The translations under genes and the position numbers were made by a program. Below, in pieces: positions 7,583 through 17,376 of a stretch of 55,832 nt of DNA (within the stretch, counting starts at the first letter, position 1; every line of letters starts with the position of its first letter). Below the pieces are notes generated by a model. That model ran no database searches, was not told where the DNA came from, and saw nothing but the letters and a program-made list of their open reading frames with translations. The DNA lies in the NCBI GenBank assembly GCA_043812795.1, contig JBDRLU010000036.1, forward strand, positions 1 through 55,832. Reading direction: 5' to 3'. This stretch comes from JBDRLU01 sp043812795. Lineage in GTDB: Bacteria > Chloroflexota > Dehalococcoidia > Dehalococcoidales > UBA2162.

Positions 7583-10005
7583 TCAACTCGTACCGAGAGC
7601 AGCGCCCCCAGCGATTGGAATTGACTGAGCCACTCGGCGGCGGAATGGTCTTCCCCCTGTGCTTTTTGCTGCATCTGGGGATAGAGCGTCTTCAGCATTT
7701 TGTAATAGAGGTTCTGTACCTGGCTGAGGTTCATCGTGAATGGTGCGGAGCGGGTAAGCTCCACTGCCGTTACCAAGTCTTTTAAGAGAGATGGTTCCGA
7801 TGGGGCGGCAGTAAACCTGGCCATCATCTTCTCCAGGGCCTGTTGAAAGAGATAACCGAGCCCGCTCGTGTCAAGATTAATCTTCCACATTTTGGCTTCG
7901 TCCAGTAGATGGCTGATACGTGCCACTTCCAGGGTACCGCTCTTGAGCAGGGTGCTCAGGTCGTTATTGATGATGAACTCGGCGGCGGAAAGGAAGGCGC
8001 GGGGTGGGGGAATGTCGGCTTCGGTGAGGTGGCGCATCAGCGGATAGTGGTGCTCGTAAATACCGCGGTAGGCGGTTTCGAACTCGGCCAACGCCGACTC
8101 AAGAATCCGGCTCAAAATCCGGCGTTGCTCGTCGCGGAAGAGAGACGTCAACGAGTAAGTGGAGGTGAGGAAGTGTTTGTCCATGAGCCGGATAACCTGG
8201 GGAAAGTCGGCGCTGCGGAAAGTGCCGGTTATCTCCTGCACCATGGTCTGGTAGGCCGTCTCGCCCTGATACTCCCGTACACCGGCGTTTACACTGTGAT
8301 TACCCAGATAGAGTACCCCGAAGCTCATCACGGCTGATTCCTGCGTGATTTCAGAAGTGACTTTAACGCGCCCGAGGGACAGTTTGGCCGTGCCGCCCTC
8401 GAAATTCTGCCGGTCTTCGACGTCGATGGTATAGCAGTAAATCTTATCCTGCTTATTGTATTTTTCAAACATGGAATTGACCGCATAGTGGGCGGTGACC
8501 CTGGTCAGGTCGATCCTGGCCGGTCTGATTAGCTTCTCGTAGATACGGCGGCCGTCACCATACTCGGGCAGGTTACTCTTGGCCGCCGCTAGGAGCTCTA
8601 AAAAGTACGGCTCGAGCTTGTCATCGAAAAGCTCTTCGGCCAGTTGCACGACCCTTGCGGCATACTGCATATTCTGTACGGTCTCTACGCCCGATATTTC
8701 ATCGAAGAACCAGGCGTCGCTACCGTACATCAGCATGGCGAAGCGCTGCAATTCGAGGAGTTTGAGTACTTTTAGCTGCTCCCCTTCGTCCAGAGCGCGG
8801 GTAGCCTGCCGGTGCAAGAATTCCTGCACGTTGTGCGGCGAATGGTCGAGCACTACTTCGATGTACTCGTTGCGGGCAGCCCAGGGGTCTTTCAGTAATT
8901 GGGCAGCCATTGTTTCGTATCGTGCAACGGTGGCGTCGCGCAACCAGTCGAGGGCTTGCCGTAACGGTGACCGCCACAACTGGTTCCATCCGGGATGGGC
9001 ACCACTGTTATCACCGCAGTTGCTCCGCCACCGCTCGACCCCGTGGGCACAGCTCCAGGCGGTATTTTCCAGAATTTCCACGTCGTGGGTAGGCGGGTGT
9101 TTTTCCAGGTATTCGCCATAAATGGTGATGCGGGCGATGTTATGAGTCTCGATGTAATGCAGAGCGTAGGCCAGTGCCATTTCACCGAAGCGGTGGTGGT
9201 GCCCGAAAGTTTCGCCATCGGTGGCGATGTGGACCAGTTGTGCCCAGTTACGCGTTTCGGCAAAGGCATCGGCGAGGCGGCGGACAAAACGTTCGCCGCT
9301 GTTGAGCAAGTCTTCGAAGGCAACGACGCGGGCAATGGTATCGTCATAGAAGAAAATGTTTATCTTGCGGCCGGACGGCAGGTGTAACTCATAAGCCATC
9401 GTCGTGTCAATGTGTCCCCCCTGCACGTCCTGCCAGGCATGAGTGCCAATGGGACGGACCCGGCTTGCCTGCCTGGGGGAGAGGATAGTGAAGCTTAGCC
9501 CGAGTTGGGCGAGTATATCGAGTGTCTTGAGGTCAACGGCTGTCTCCGGCAACCACATCCCTTCCGGCGGTCGCTGGAAGCGGTGTTCGAAGTCACGTAC
9601 CGCCCATAAGACCTGCGTGTATTTGTCACGATAGTTAGCCAGCGGGAGGATGATATGATTATAGGCCTGGGCTAAAGCCGAGCCGTGCCCGGAAAAATGC
9701 TGCCGGCTCTCCCGGTCGCTATCAAGGATAAGCTGGTAAGTCTCCGGTGCGTTCTGCTCCAACCAGGCAAGTAGAGTCGGGCCGAAGTTAAAACTGATTC
9801 TGGTGTAGTTATTGACAATCTGGATGATGCGGTCCTGCTCGTCCAGAATACGGGCCGCCCCATTCGGGGCGTAGCATTCGTTAGTTATCCGTTCGTTCCA
9901 ATCATGGTACGGGTAAGCCCCCTCTTGAAACTCGACCCGTTCCAGCCAGGCGTTATTTCGTGTTGGTTGGTAGAAATGGCCGTGAATACAAATGTAGCGG
10001 TCCAT
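7579..10005 (-). CDS. glycoside hydrolase family 57 protein with DUF3536
   Basis: Large (808 aa) GH57 protein acting on alpha-glucans, probably an amylase- or glucanotransferase-like enzyme for storage glucan. The N-terminal catalytic part begins RYICIHGHFYQPTR, as expected for the DUF3536 group. It has the nucleophile region GMWLPETAVD and the acid/base region ATDGETFGHHHRFGE, followed by a long C-terminal DUF3536-type region. It is the last gene of the glgP-malQ-glgB-GH57 operon. Its start lies 53 bp inside the 3' end of glgB, an unusually long overlap that implies translational coupling. The exact substrate cannot be read from sequence. Confidence 0.9.
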   Translation of the reverse strand: MDRYICIHGHFYQPTRNNAWLERVEFQEGAYPYHDWNERITNECYAPNGAARILDEQDRIIQIVNNYTRISFNFGPTLLAWLEQNAPETYQLILDSDRESRQHFSGHGSALAQAYNHIILPLANYRDKYTQVLWAVRDFEHRFQRPPEGMWLPETAVDLKTLDILAQLGLSFTILSPRQASRVRPIGTHAWQDVQGGHIDTTMAYELHLPSGRKINIFFYDDTIARVVAFEDLLNSGERFVRRLADAFAETRNWAQLVHIATDGETFGHHHRFGEMALAYALHYIETHNIARITIYGEYLEKHPPTHDVEILENTAWSCAHGVERWRSNCGDNSGAHPGWNQLWRSPLRQALDWLRDATVARYETMAAQLLKDPWAARNEYIEVVLDHSPHNVQEFLHRQATRALDEGEQLKVLKLLELQRFAMLMYGSDAWFFDEISGVETVQNMQYAARVVQLAEELFDDKLEPYFLELLAAAKSNLPEYGDGRRIYEKLIRPARIDLTRVTAHYAVNSMFEKYNKQDKIYCYTIDVEDRQNFEGGTAKLSLGRVKVTSEITQESAVMSFGVLYLGNHSVNAGVREYQGETAYQTMVQEITGTFRSADFPQVIRLMDKHFLTSTYSLTSLFRDEQRRILSRILESALAEFETAYRGIYEHHYPLMRHLTEADIPPPRAFLSAAEFIINNDLSTLLKSGTLEVARISHLLDEAKMWKINLDTSGLGYLFQQALEKMMARFTAAPSEPSLLKDLVTAVELTRSAPFTMNLSQVQNLYYKMLKTLYPQMQQKAQGEDHSAAEWLSQFQSLGALLSVRVD

Positions 10006-11911
10006 TTACTTTTGTTGACCCCGGCCCATTCTTAAGCAGGATGATAGCCAGGGGTGGCAAGGTGAGCTTAAGAGAATAGGGGCGACCGTGGGCAGGTACC
10101 GTTTCGGCCTCGACGCCGCCCAGATTACCCAAGCCGCTGCCTCCATATTCCCGGGCATCGCTATTGAGGAGTTCTTTCCAGAAGCCACCCTGGGGAACGC
10201 CGACCCGGTAGTTGAGGCGTGGGACCGGCGTGAAGTTACCAGCGGCAAGGATGACATCGCCGGTCGATTTACCTCTCCGGATGAAGCTGATAACGCTGGC
10301 ATCGGGGTCATTCCAATCGACCCATTCATAGCCGGCCGGGTCGCAATCGAGCTCGTGAAGTGCCGGCTCGTGCCGATAAAGGTGGTTCAGGGAAGTCGCC
10401 CATTCCTGTATCCCGATATGCTGCTCGTATTGCAGCAAATCCCAGTCCAGGCTTTCATCGTGGTGCCATTCCCGCCATTGTCCGAATTCATCGCCCATGA
10501 AAAGTAGTTTTTTACCGGGCTGGGTGTACATGTAGCCGAGGAGAAGCCTCAAATTAGCGAGCTTCTGCCAGTCGTCCCCGGGTATTTTACTGAGCAACGC
10601 CCCTTTACCGTGGACGACTTCATCGTGGGAAAGGGGCAGGACAAAGTTTTCCGAAAAAGCATAAATAATACGGAAAGTCAGGTCGTGATGATGGTATTTG
10701 CGATGGACGGGCTCTTTGGTGATGTACTCTAAGGTATCGTGCATCCAGCCCATATCCCATTTCAGGCCGAAACCAAGGCCGCCGACGTAGGTCGGCCGGG
10801 AGACCATCGGCCAGGCGGTTGACTCTTCAGCAATGGTCTGCACGCCGGGATAGCTCCGATAGACCTCTTCATTGAAGCGGCGCAGGAAATCGATAGCTTC
10901 CAGGTTTTCTTTGCCACCGTGCTGGTTAGGAATCCACTCGCCTTCTTTACGGCCATAGTCCAGATAAAGCATGGAAGCCACGGCATCGACACGCAGCCCG
11001 TCGGCATGGTACTTTTCCAGCCAGAAGAGAGCGCTGCTGATGAGAAAACTCCTTACCTCATTGCGGCCGTAGTTGAAAATAAAGCTGCTCCAATCGGGAT
11101 GAAAGCCTTTCCTGGCGTCGGCATGTTCGTAAAGATGGGTGCCATCGAAGTAGCCGAGCCCGTGCTCATCGGTGGGGAAGTGGGAAGGCACCCAGTCCAG
11201 AATAACGCCGATGCCGTGCTGGTGCAGGTAATCAATCAGGTACATGAAGTCCTGCGGCGTGCCGTAGCGGCTGGTGGGTGCGAAGTAGCCGGTGACCTGA
11301 TACCCCCACGAGCCGTAGAAGGGGTGCTCCATCACGGGCAAAAACTCAACGTGGGTAAAGCCCATCTTGAGGACATATTCAGCCAGCAAAGGGGCCAGCT
11401 CGCGGTAAGTAAGGGGGCGGTTTTTTTCTTCGGGGACACGCCGCCAGGAGCCGAGATGTACCTCATAGATGGCGATGGGGCTGTCCAGTTTATTACGTTC
11501 GCGCCGTTCGGTCATCCAGGCCTGGTCGGCCCACTGATAGTCCAGGTTCCAGACGATGGCAGCAGTCCGGGGCGAGACTTCGGTGTGGCAAGCGAAAGGG
11601 TCGGTCTTGTCCGCACGGTAGCCTTGATATTGAGAGACGACGCGATATTTGTAAAGAGTACCGCTGGTTACTTTGGGTATGAATCCCTCCCAGATGCCTG
11701 ATTGCCCCCGGGGGGACAAGGAGTGACTCTTTTTGTTCCAGCCATTAAAGTCACCGGTGACCGACACCTGTTCGGCGTTAGGTGCCCATACGGCGAAGTA
11801 AGTCCCTTTCTGACCGTCGATTGTCACCGGATGAGCGCCCAGTTTCTCGTACAGCCTGAAGTGCGTACCTTCGTTGAAAAGGTAGAGGTCGTGGTCGGTA
11901 AGCAGATTCAC
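9953..11911 (-). CDS. glgB: 1,4-alpha-glucan branching enzyme
   Basis: Introduces alpha-1,6 branches into glycogen-type glucan. It is 652 aa with an N-terminal CBM48 (TYFAVWAPNAEQVSVTGDFN) and a GH13 barrel. Catalytic motifs are DWVPSHFPTD, GLRVDAVASML (nucleophile Asp), TIAEESTAWP (general acid Glu) and LSHDEVVHGK, the last specific to branching enzymes. The C-terminal beta domain ends at PPLAIILLK and is followed by about 25 extra residues that overlap the start of the GH57 gene. It lies 41 bp downstream of malQ in the same operon. Confidence 0.96.
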   Translation of the reverse strand: MNLLTDHDLYLFNEGTHFRLYEKLGAHPVTIDGQKGTYFAVWAPNAEQVSVTGDFNGWNKKSHSLSPRGQSGIWEGFIPKVTSGTLYKYRVVSQYQGYRADKTDPFACHTEVSPRTAAIVWNLDYQWADQAWMTERRERNKLDSPIAIYEVHLGSWRRVPEEKNRPLTYRELAPLLAEYVLKMGFTHVEFLPVMEHPFYGSWGYQVTGYFAPTSRYGTPQDFMYLIDYLHQHGIGVILDWVPSHFPTDEHGLGYFDGTHLYEHADARKGFHPDWSSFIFNYGRNEVRSFLISSALFWLEKYHADGLRVDAVASMLYLDYGRKEGEWIPNQHGGKENLEAIDFLRRFNEEVYRSYPGVQTIAEESTAWPMVSRPTYVGGLGFGLKWDMGWMHDTLEYITKEPVHRKYHHHDLTFRIIYAFSENFVLPLSHDEVVHGKGALLSKIPGDDWQKLANLRLLLGYMYTQPGKKLLFMGDEFGQWREWHHDESLDWDLLQYEQHIGIQEWATSLNHLYRHEPALHELDCDPAGYEWVDWNDPDASVISFIRRGKSTGDVILAAGNFTPVPRLNYRVGVPQGGFWKELLNSDAREYGGSGLGNLGGVEAETVPAHGRPYSLKLTLPPLAIILLKNGPGSTKVNGPLHLYSRPFLPTNTK

Positions 11912-11952
11912 CTTAGCTGCTGAGGACTTGCCCTCGTCGCCCTTTTTACGCG

Positions 11953-14079
11953 TTACCGTAACGTCTTGCCTCCCTTCCTGAAACCATTAACCTTTTTCAG
12001 TGTACCAGTAACCTGCGGCATTTGGCAAAACTCTTCGAAGCTGTAGCGTGACTTACGCCGCCAGTTCGGGCACTCAACGGTTGTACCCGGTACGTTCTGC
12101 GGTTGTTCCTCCTGCCAGAGGTCTTCAAGGTTGATGAGTACCATCCGCGCCTCGCTGGCACTCAGAAAGGCGAGGCAGGCGGCAATAATCGCATTCAGGT
12201 CGGTATCAGGCTTATCCATTAAGCCTTTTTGTTGGAGAAAAGCGGTGAGGGCTTTTTTTACTACCTGGCGGGACCGCTGGTCTCGTCGGGCTACTTTGGG
12301 GTCAAGCAGGCCGAGTTCGACCCGTTGCTTGATATCGAGACCTTTCCAGAAACCGGCGAAAGGGGACATATCGTGGGTATTGAGGCTGGCAACCGTATTG
12401 GGAGGGGGGGAGTGGATGGCCGCCGCCGGGTTGCCGGTCAATTCAAAGGTGGCGATGTGCATCCGGTCAAAACCATGCCGGGCCATGGCCGGCCTGACTG
12501 CCGGTGGCACGGTACCCAGGTCTTCGCCGACGAGAACCACCTTATTACGATAAGACTCCAGGCAGAAAATGGCGTAAAGCTCGTCGGCATGATAGCGGAC
12601 ATAGACGCCCTGTTGGGCATCAAGCCCACGGGCAATCCAGAAGAGCCGGTGGAGACCCATGACGTGGTCGATACGGAGAACGCCAGTATGCTGGCAGTGG
12701 TGACGGAGATAACTGATAAAGTATTGATAGTGCTGCTCCCTCATTTTCTCAGGGTGAAGGGGTGGGAACCCCCAGTTTTGCCCCTTGATGAAGAAGGTGT
12801 CCGGTGGAGCGCCGGCGGATACATCTCTGACAAATATATCTTGGTGGCGCCAGACGTCATAGCCGTCAGGATGCACGCCTAACGGTAAGTCGAGGTAGAG
12901 ACTGACCCCTTTATCCTGGGCAGTTTGGGAAACGGCCTGCACTTGTTGAGAGCATAGCCACTGTATATAAAGGTGGTATTGTCTTGCCTCTTCATCATAG
13001 TCCCCTTCCGTCAGGTGACCCTGGCGAAGAGAATCCGGCCATAATTGCCACGGCTCGTGTCTTTTTTCGCCGGTGGCGCGGAAGCGAGCGTAGTCTTCTA
13101 CCACGGGATGTACCTTGAGGAACTGCTCGAACTCAGCACGGCGGTGTGGGACATTGGAAAAGAAAAAGCGGCTCAGTAAGTCCAGAATCCGGCGCTTGAC
13201 TGTCATCTGGCGCCGGTAATCTACCAGGGGTAAACTGCGTAGGTCCTGAAGCTCTTTCCGGAAGGATGAGAGCAAAGCCTGCGCCACGAGGCATTCATTC
13301 AGTTCGGGAATGGCGGTGATATCCAGATAGAATTCATTCCATAATAAACGGCTGGCTGGAGCGTAGGGACTCGGTTCGAAGATGTCATTCAGGAACGTAG
13401 CGAGGAGAGGCAGGGTAGCTACGGCACGCCCCCCCAATCCGGCCACCCATTCGACCAAGGTAGTTAAGTCAGAGTAATCACCGCTCCCCCAGCTTCGCTG
13501 GGTGGCGAGAGCGTATAAGGGGAGAAATGCTCCCCAGGTCCGGCCTTCCGTGCCAGCCGTCGGCGTATAAGCCATCGACGGTGCCGAAATGATGAAGGTC
13601 TCTTCCAATTGTCCGGCTATGTCCAGAACGAAGCGGTGATAACCGAAGGGAAGGCTGTCTCCGATGGGTAGCCGTTTAACGACGTAGCGGATGCCTTCGA
13701 TTTCGGCGGCCTTGAGCACCGGCCGCCCGGCGCCAAGCCATACCCAATTCTTCTGTCCGCCGTCCTCCAGGATAAGCCGGCCCTGTAAAGTGGCATCCGC
13801 CAGTTTCGCCGGCAGCCGCACGGTAATGCGGGGTACTTGCCCATCCCAAACGATGGTAACCGGTTCGAGAAACCGTTGCCATAGAGCCTGCCGTCGCTCC
13901 CGGCAAGCTGAAGATACCTCGTCAAGGTTGGCCAAGGGCGCTCCCAGCGAGCGCAGTACCGTGAGTAAGGTTTCCGGTGAAATTTCCTGCCGGATATTGT
14001 TCATATCACGGTAGGACGTCTGGACACCATAGAGCCGGGCTAAATGGTCTAGCCAGCGCTTCTGGTCAGGGGAGTTCAT
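11953..14079 (-). CDS. malQ: 4-alpha-glucanotransferase (amylomaltase, GH77)
   Basis: Disproportionates maltodextrins by moving alpha-1,4-glucan chains, feeding phosphorylase with longer chains and releasing glucose. It is 708 aa, with an N-terminal extension of about 160 residues before the GH77 core (WGAFLPLYALATQRSWGSGD). Catalytic residues lie in LRIDHVMGLHRLFW (nucleophile Asp), VLVGEDLGTVP (acid/base Glu) and SLNTHDMSPFAGFW. The start overlaps the glgP stop by 4 bp, so the two are translationally coupled. It works with the glgP, glgB and GH57 products on the same glucan. Confidence 0.95.
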   Translation of the reverse strand: MNSPDQKRWLDHLARLYGVQTSYRDMNNIRQEISPETLLTVLRSLGAPLANLDEVSSACRERRQALWQRFLEPVTIVWDGQVPRITVRLPAKLADATLQGRLILEDGGQKNWVWLGAGRPVLKAAEIEGIRYVVKRLPIGDSLPFGYHRFVLDIAGQLEETFIISAPSMAYTPTAGTEGRTWGAFLPLYALATQRSWGSGDYSDLTTLVEWVAGLGGRAVATLPLLATFLNDIFEPSPYAPASRLLWNEFYLDITAIPELNECLVAQALLSSFRKELQDLRSLPLVDYRRQMTVKRRILDLLSRFFFSNVPHRRAEFEQFLKVHPVVEDYARFRATGEKRHEPWQLWPDSLRQGHLTEGDYDEEARQYHLYIQWLCSQQVQAVSQTAQDKGVSLYLDLPLGVHPDGYDVWRHQDIFVRDVSAGAPPDTFFIKGQNWGFPPLHPEKMREQHYQYFISYLRHHCQHTGVLRIDHVMGLHRLFWIARGLDAQQGVYVRYHADELYAIFCLESYRNKVVLVGEDLGTVPPAVRPAMARHGFDRMHIATFELTGNPAAAIHSPPPNTVASLNTHDMSPFAGFWKGLDIKQRVELGLLDPKVARRDQRSRQVVKKALTAFLQQKGLMDKPDTDLNAIIAACLAFLSASEARMVLINLEDLWQEEQPQNVPGTTVECPNWRRKSRYSFEEFCQMPQVTGTLKKVNGFRKGGKTLR

Positions 14080-16238
14080 TTTTCCAGCTCCGGCGGTAGC
14101 TCCAGCGCCAAACGAAGGGCGGGCATATAAAACTGCTGGGTATATTCTTTGAGCATGCGCCGGGAGCAGAAGAAGGGGACTATCGAGCTAATGGACTGCT
14201 TGACGAAGCGGGTCCAGCCGTGAGGGACACCGCTCCGGTCCCGTTCGTAGTAAAGGGGGGCAATCTGTTCTTCCATCAGATAGTATAATGCTTCGGCGTC
14301 CGCCCGGTCTTCCTGTGCCGCATCCATGGTACGCGGGCCATCGCCGATAGCCCAGCCGTTAGTGCCGTTGAAACCTTCCTGCCACCAGCCGTCGCGGACG
14401 CTGAGGTGAAGGACGCCGTTGAGCGAAGCTTTCATGCCACTGGTGCCGCACGCTTCCTGAAGACGGCGGGGCGTATTCAGCCAGACGTCAACACCCTGGA
14501 CCAGATAGCGGGCCATGTGCAGGTCGTAGTCCTCGATAAAGACAATCCGACCGCGGAATTCGCGGTCAATGGCCAGCGAGTACACCTGGTGCAGGAAATA
14601 TTTCGACGGGAAATCAGCCGGGTGTGATTTACCGGCAAAAATAATCTGAACGGGCCGTCCTTGATTTGTTATGATACGTTTCAGACGTTCCATATCATGG
14701 AAAACCAGGGTGGGCCGCTTATACTCGGTGAAACGGCGGACAAAACCGATAGTGAGAGCTTCCGGGTCGAGCAAGGAACCGATGGCCAGGACTTGCTGGG
14801 CAGTAGCCTCACTATCAGCCCAGCGGTTCTGGGCCCGCTCGCGTATGGCAGCCATCAGTTTGTTTTTCAGTGTCACGTGGACGGACCAGAACTCTTCGTC
14901 CGGTATGCTCAGTACCTTCTGCATGAAGGCGGGGTCATCATGCTTGTCGCGCCAGTCCTTGCCCAAATAACCTTCGTAAAGGCCTTCTAATTCAGGAGCG
15001 ACCCAGGTGGGTACATGGATACCGTTAGTCACGTGTCCGATGGGGATATTTTCTTCGGGAAGTTGCGGCCAGAGCATGTGCCACATCTTTCGGGCTACTT
15101 GTTCATGCAGTTGACTGACCGCATTGTGACCTTCCGACATTTTCAGAGCGAGTACAGTCATATTAAAAGCCTGGTCGCCATTGCTTTCGTGTTGCCCCAG
15201 CCTGATAAATTCATTCCGGTCAATACCCAGCGAAGGCCAGTACTGGTGAAAATATTTGTCGATAAGCGGCAGCGGGAAGGCATCATGGCCGGCGGGTACC
15301 GGCGTATGAGTGGTAAAGACAGTGGCAGCCCGAACCTTTCGTACCGCCTCAACGAAGCTGGTACCTTTCTGTACTTCTTCCCGGACGCGCTCCAGCATCA
15401 TAAAGGCAGTATGCCCCTCGTTAATGTGCCAGATTGACGGCTCGATACCGAGGGCGCGGAGGACACGAACACCACCGATGCCCAGGACAAGTTCTTGCTG
15501 GATGCGCGACTCAGGTTCGGCGATGTAGAGGCGGGCCGATAGCTGACGGTCCTGCAGAGCGTTTTCCTCGATGTTGGTGTCGAGCAAATAAATGGTCGCG
15601 CGGCCGAGCTTCACCTGGCAGACGCCGATATAAAGCGTCCGGTTCTCCAGTTCTACTCTGGCTAAAGGCCGGCCCCCCTGGGCCGATAGGATAGCTTTAA
15701 CCGGCGCCTGATCGAAATCAAGCTGCTGATAAATTTCTTCTTGCCAGCCTTCAGCGGAAAGGTGCTGATGAAAATATCCCTGAGGGTACATAAAGCCGAC
15801 GCCAACGAGCGGTATGCCCAGGTCGCTGGCCTCTTTACACAAATCGCCGGCCAGCACCCCCAACCCGCCAGCATAAATGGGTAAAGAATTATGGATGGCA
15901 AACTCAGCCGAAAAATAGGCAACCGGCCCGGGTAGTTTGTCTGGATGCGCTGTCGTGAACCAGGTGTCATCGCTGGTAGTACTGTCATCGAAATGGGACA
16001 TCACCGAGTCATAGAGAGAGATAAAAGCCGGGTCGGTGGCGGCAACCTGTAACTTATCCGGGGCAATTTCGCGCAGTTGCTTCACCGGATTGTGACCGCT
16101 CGTTCGCCACAGGGGATAGTCCAGCGCCCGGAACAAGGCCCGAGCGTCAGGATGCCAGCTCCACCACAGATTGTAGGCCAGTTCTTCCAGTCGCCCTATC
16201 CGCGGGGGTAACTTCAGACTTAAGGATTCACCTGTCAT
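14076..16238 (-). CDS. glgP: alpha-glucan (glycogen) phosphorylase, short type
   Basis: Pyridoxal-phosphate enzyme releasing glucose-1-phosphate from the non-reducing ends of glycogen or maltodextrin (GT35). It carries the N-terminal DUF3417-type segment (RIGRLEELAYNLWWSWHPDA), AYFSAEFAIHNSLPIYAGGL, the conserved NEGHTAFM and TTHTPVPAGHDAF, and the PLP-lysine region GTSGMKASLNG. The frame is open to 16301, but a good -10 (TATAAT, 16283-16278) lies inside that extension. I therefore start at the ATG at 16238, which gives 720 aa beginning MTGESLSLKLPPR. An AGGGGGG lies further upstream than is ideal. It is the first gene of the glucan operon. Confidence 0.93.
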   Translation of the reverse strand: MTGESLSLKLPPRIGRLEELAYNLWWSWHPDARALFRALDYPLWRTSGHNPVKQLREIAPDKLQVAATDPAFISLYDSVMSHFDDSTTSDDTWFTTAHPDKLPGPVAYFSAEFAIHNSLPIYAGGLGVLAGDLCKEASDLGIPLVGVGFMYPQGYFHQHLSAEGWQEEIYQQLDFDQAPVKAILSAQGGRPLARVELENRTLYIGVCQVKLGRATIYLLDTNIEENALQDRQLSARLYIAEPESRIQQELVLGIGGVRVLRALGIEPSIWHINEGHTAFMMLERVREEVQKGTSFVEAVRKVRAATVFTTHTPVPAGHDAFPLPLIDKYFHQYWPSLGIDRNEFIRLGQHESNGDQAFNMTVLALKMSEGHNAVSQLHEQVARKMWHMLWPQLPEENIPIGHVTNGIHVPTWVAPELEGLYEGYLGKDWRDKHDDPAFMQKVLSIPDEEFWSVHVTLKNKLMAAIRERAQNRWADSEATAQQVLAIGSLLDPEALTIGFVRRFTEYKRPTLVFHDMERLKRIITNQGRPVQIIFAGKSHPADFPSKYFLHQVYSLAIDREFRGRIVFIEDYDLHMARYLVQGVDVWLNTPRRLQEACGTSGMKASLNGVLHLSVRDGWWQEGFNGTNGWAIGDGPRTMDAAQEDRADAEALYYLMEEQIAPLYYERDRSGVPHGWTRFVKQSISSIVPFFCSRRMLKEYTQQFYMPALRLALELPPELEK

Positions 16239-16275
16239 CTTATCTTTCTTGCTAAGCCCCCCTTTTAGCTTATTT

Positions 16276-16286
16276 TCATTATAACA
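16276..16286 (-). promoter_or_regulatory. extended -10 promoter of the glucan operon
   Basis: Minus strand TG-T-TATAAT, with TATAAT at 16283-16278: an extended -10 with no clear -35. The predicted start near 16271 precedes the chosen glgP ATG by about 33 nt and excludes the longer reading frame. Confidence 0.6.
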
Positions 16287-16371
16287 GATAGCCGAAGACA
16301 AGAAGAGAGCGCCCTGACTTGATAGAGACTATACAAAGTGGGTCTGGGGCCGGTCAATGAAAGCTGCTTTG

Positions 16372-17376
16372 TCAGCAGATTCTCGGCAGTAATTCACCGA
16401 CGAGCACATCGACGATGCGGGAGGCACCGAGGCGTGTTTTCATGACCACCCGGGACGGGTGGTCCGTCACCACTTCGCCGATAATGGCTGCCTCGCGCCC
16501 GTACCGGTTACGTTTCATCACGGCGAGCGCTTTATCTGCATCCGTTGCTGCTACCACGGCAACTAATTTACCCTCGTTGGCCACATAGAGAGGGTCGAAA
16601 CCGAGAAGTTCACAAGCGCCCAGTACGGCCCGGTTGACCGGAATGTCTGGCTCTTCTATCTTGATACCTACCTTCGATTGCCGGGCAAATTCGTTAAGAG
16701 TGGTAGCCAGTCCCCCGCGGGTCGGGTCGCGCAGGCAACGGATATCAGCGCCGGTAGCCAGCATCTCGGCCACCAGTCGGTTGAGTGGAGCGCAGTCGCT
16801 CGGCACCGGTATCTGGAATTGAAGCCCCTCGCGCTGGCTCAATACGGCGATACCATGGTCGCCGAGAGTGCCATTGACAATAACCTTATCACCCGGCCTG
16901 GCGTTAGCCGCCGATATATCTATCCCCAATGGTACCAGCCCCACCCCTGAGGTATTGATGAAGATTTTATCGGCACTGCCCTTGTTGACGACCTTAGTAT
17001 CGCCGGTGACAATCTTGACCCCAGCTTCGGCGGCAGTCCGGCTGATTGAATTGACTATCTTCTCCAGATCGGCCAAAAGCAGGCCTTCTTCGATGATAAA
17101 AGAGAGGCTCAGGTACAGGGGAGTCGCCCCGCTCATGGCCAGGTCATTGACCGTGCCGCACACGGCCAGCTTGCCGATGTCACCGCCGGGGAAAAAAATA
17201 GGGCTGACGACATAGCTGTCGGTGGTAAAAGCCAACCGCCCGCTGAGTTCGAATACCGCCGAGTCATCCAGCTTATTCAATATCGGGTTGCTCAGCGTGT
17301 TCACAAAGCTCTGCTGGATTAAGTCATGCATGAGCTTGCCGCCGCTACCGTGGGCGAGCAGGACTCTATCCGGCAT
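16372..17376 (-). CDS. hypE: hydrogenase maturation protein HypE
   Basis: Dehydrates the carbamoyl group placed on its C-terminal cysteine by HypF, giving the thiocyanate that supplies CN ligands to the [NiFe] hydrogenase iron. It is 334 aa of AIR-synthase fold: LAHGSGGKLMHDLI, DDSAVF, TTDSYVVSPIFFPGGDIGKL, DPTRGGLATTLNE. It ends with the essential PRIC. The open frame continues upstream, but the true start is the ATG at 17376, where MPDRVLLAHGSGGK begins behind GGAG with a 6-nt spacer. It overlaps the hypD stop by 11 bp. Confidence 0.96.
   Translation of the reverse strand: MPDRVLLAHGSGGKLMHDLIQQSFVNTLSNPILNKLDDSAVFELSGRLAFTTDSYVVSPIFFPGGDIGKLAVCGTVNDLAMSGATPLYLSLSFIIEEGLLLADLEKIVNSISRTAAEAGVKIVTGDTKVVNKGSADKIFINTSGVGLVPLGIDISAANARPGDKVIVNGTLGDHGIAVLSQREGLQFQIPVPSDCAPLNRLVAEMLATGADIRCLRDPTRGGLATTLNEFARQSKVGIKIEEPDIPVNRAVLGACELLGFDPLYVANEGKLVAVVAATDADKALAVMKRNRYGREAAIIGEVVTDHPSRVVMKTRLGASRIVDVLVGELLPRIC

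Noticed and set aside
10919..11701. Long open frames opposite real genes, such as 260 codons here and 248 codons at 17222-17968
   Set aside because: They lie antisense to glgB and to hypE/hypD, whose motifs are unambiguous, and show no protein-like features; high-GC shadows.
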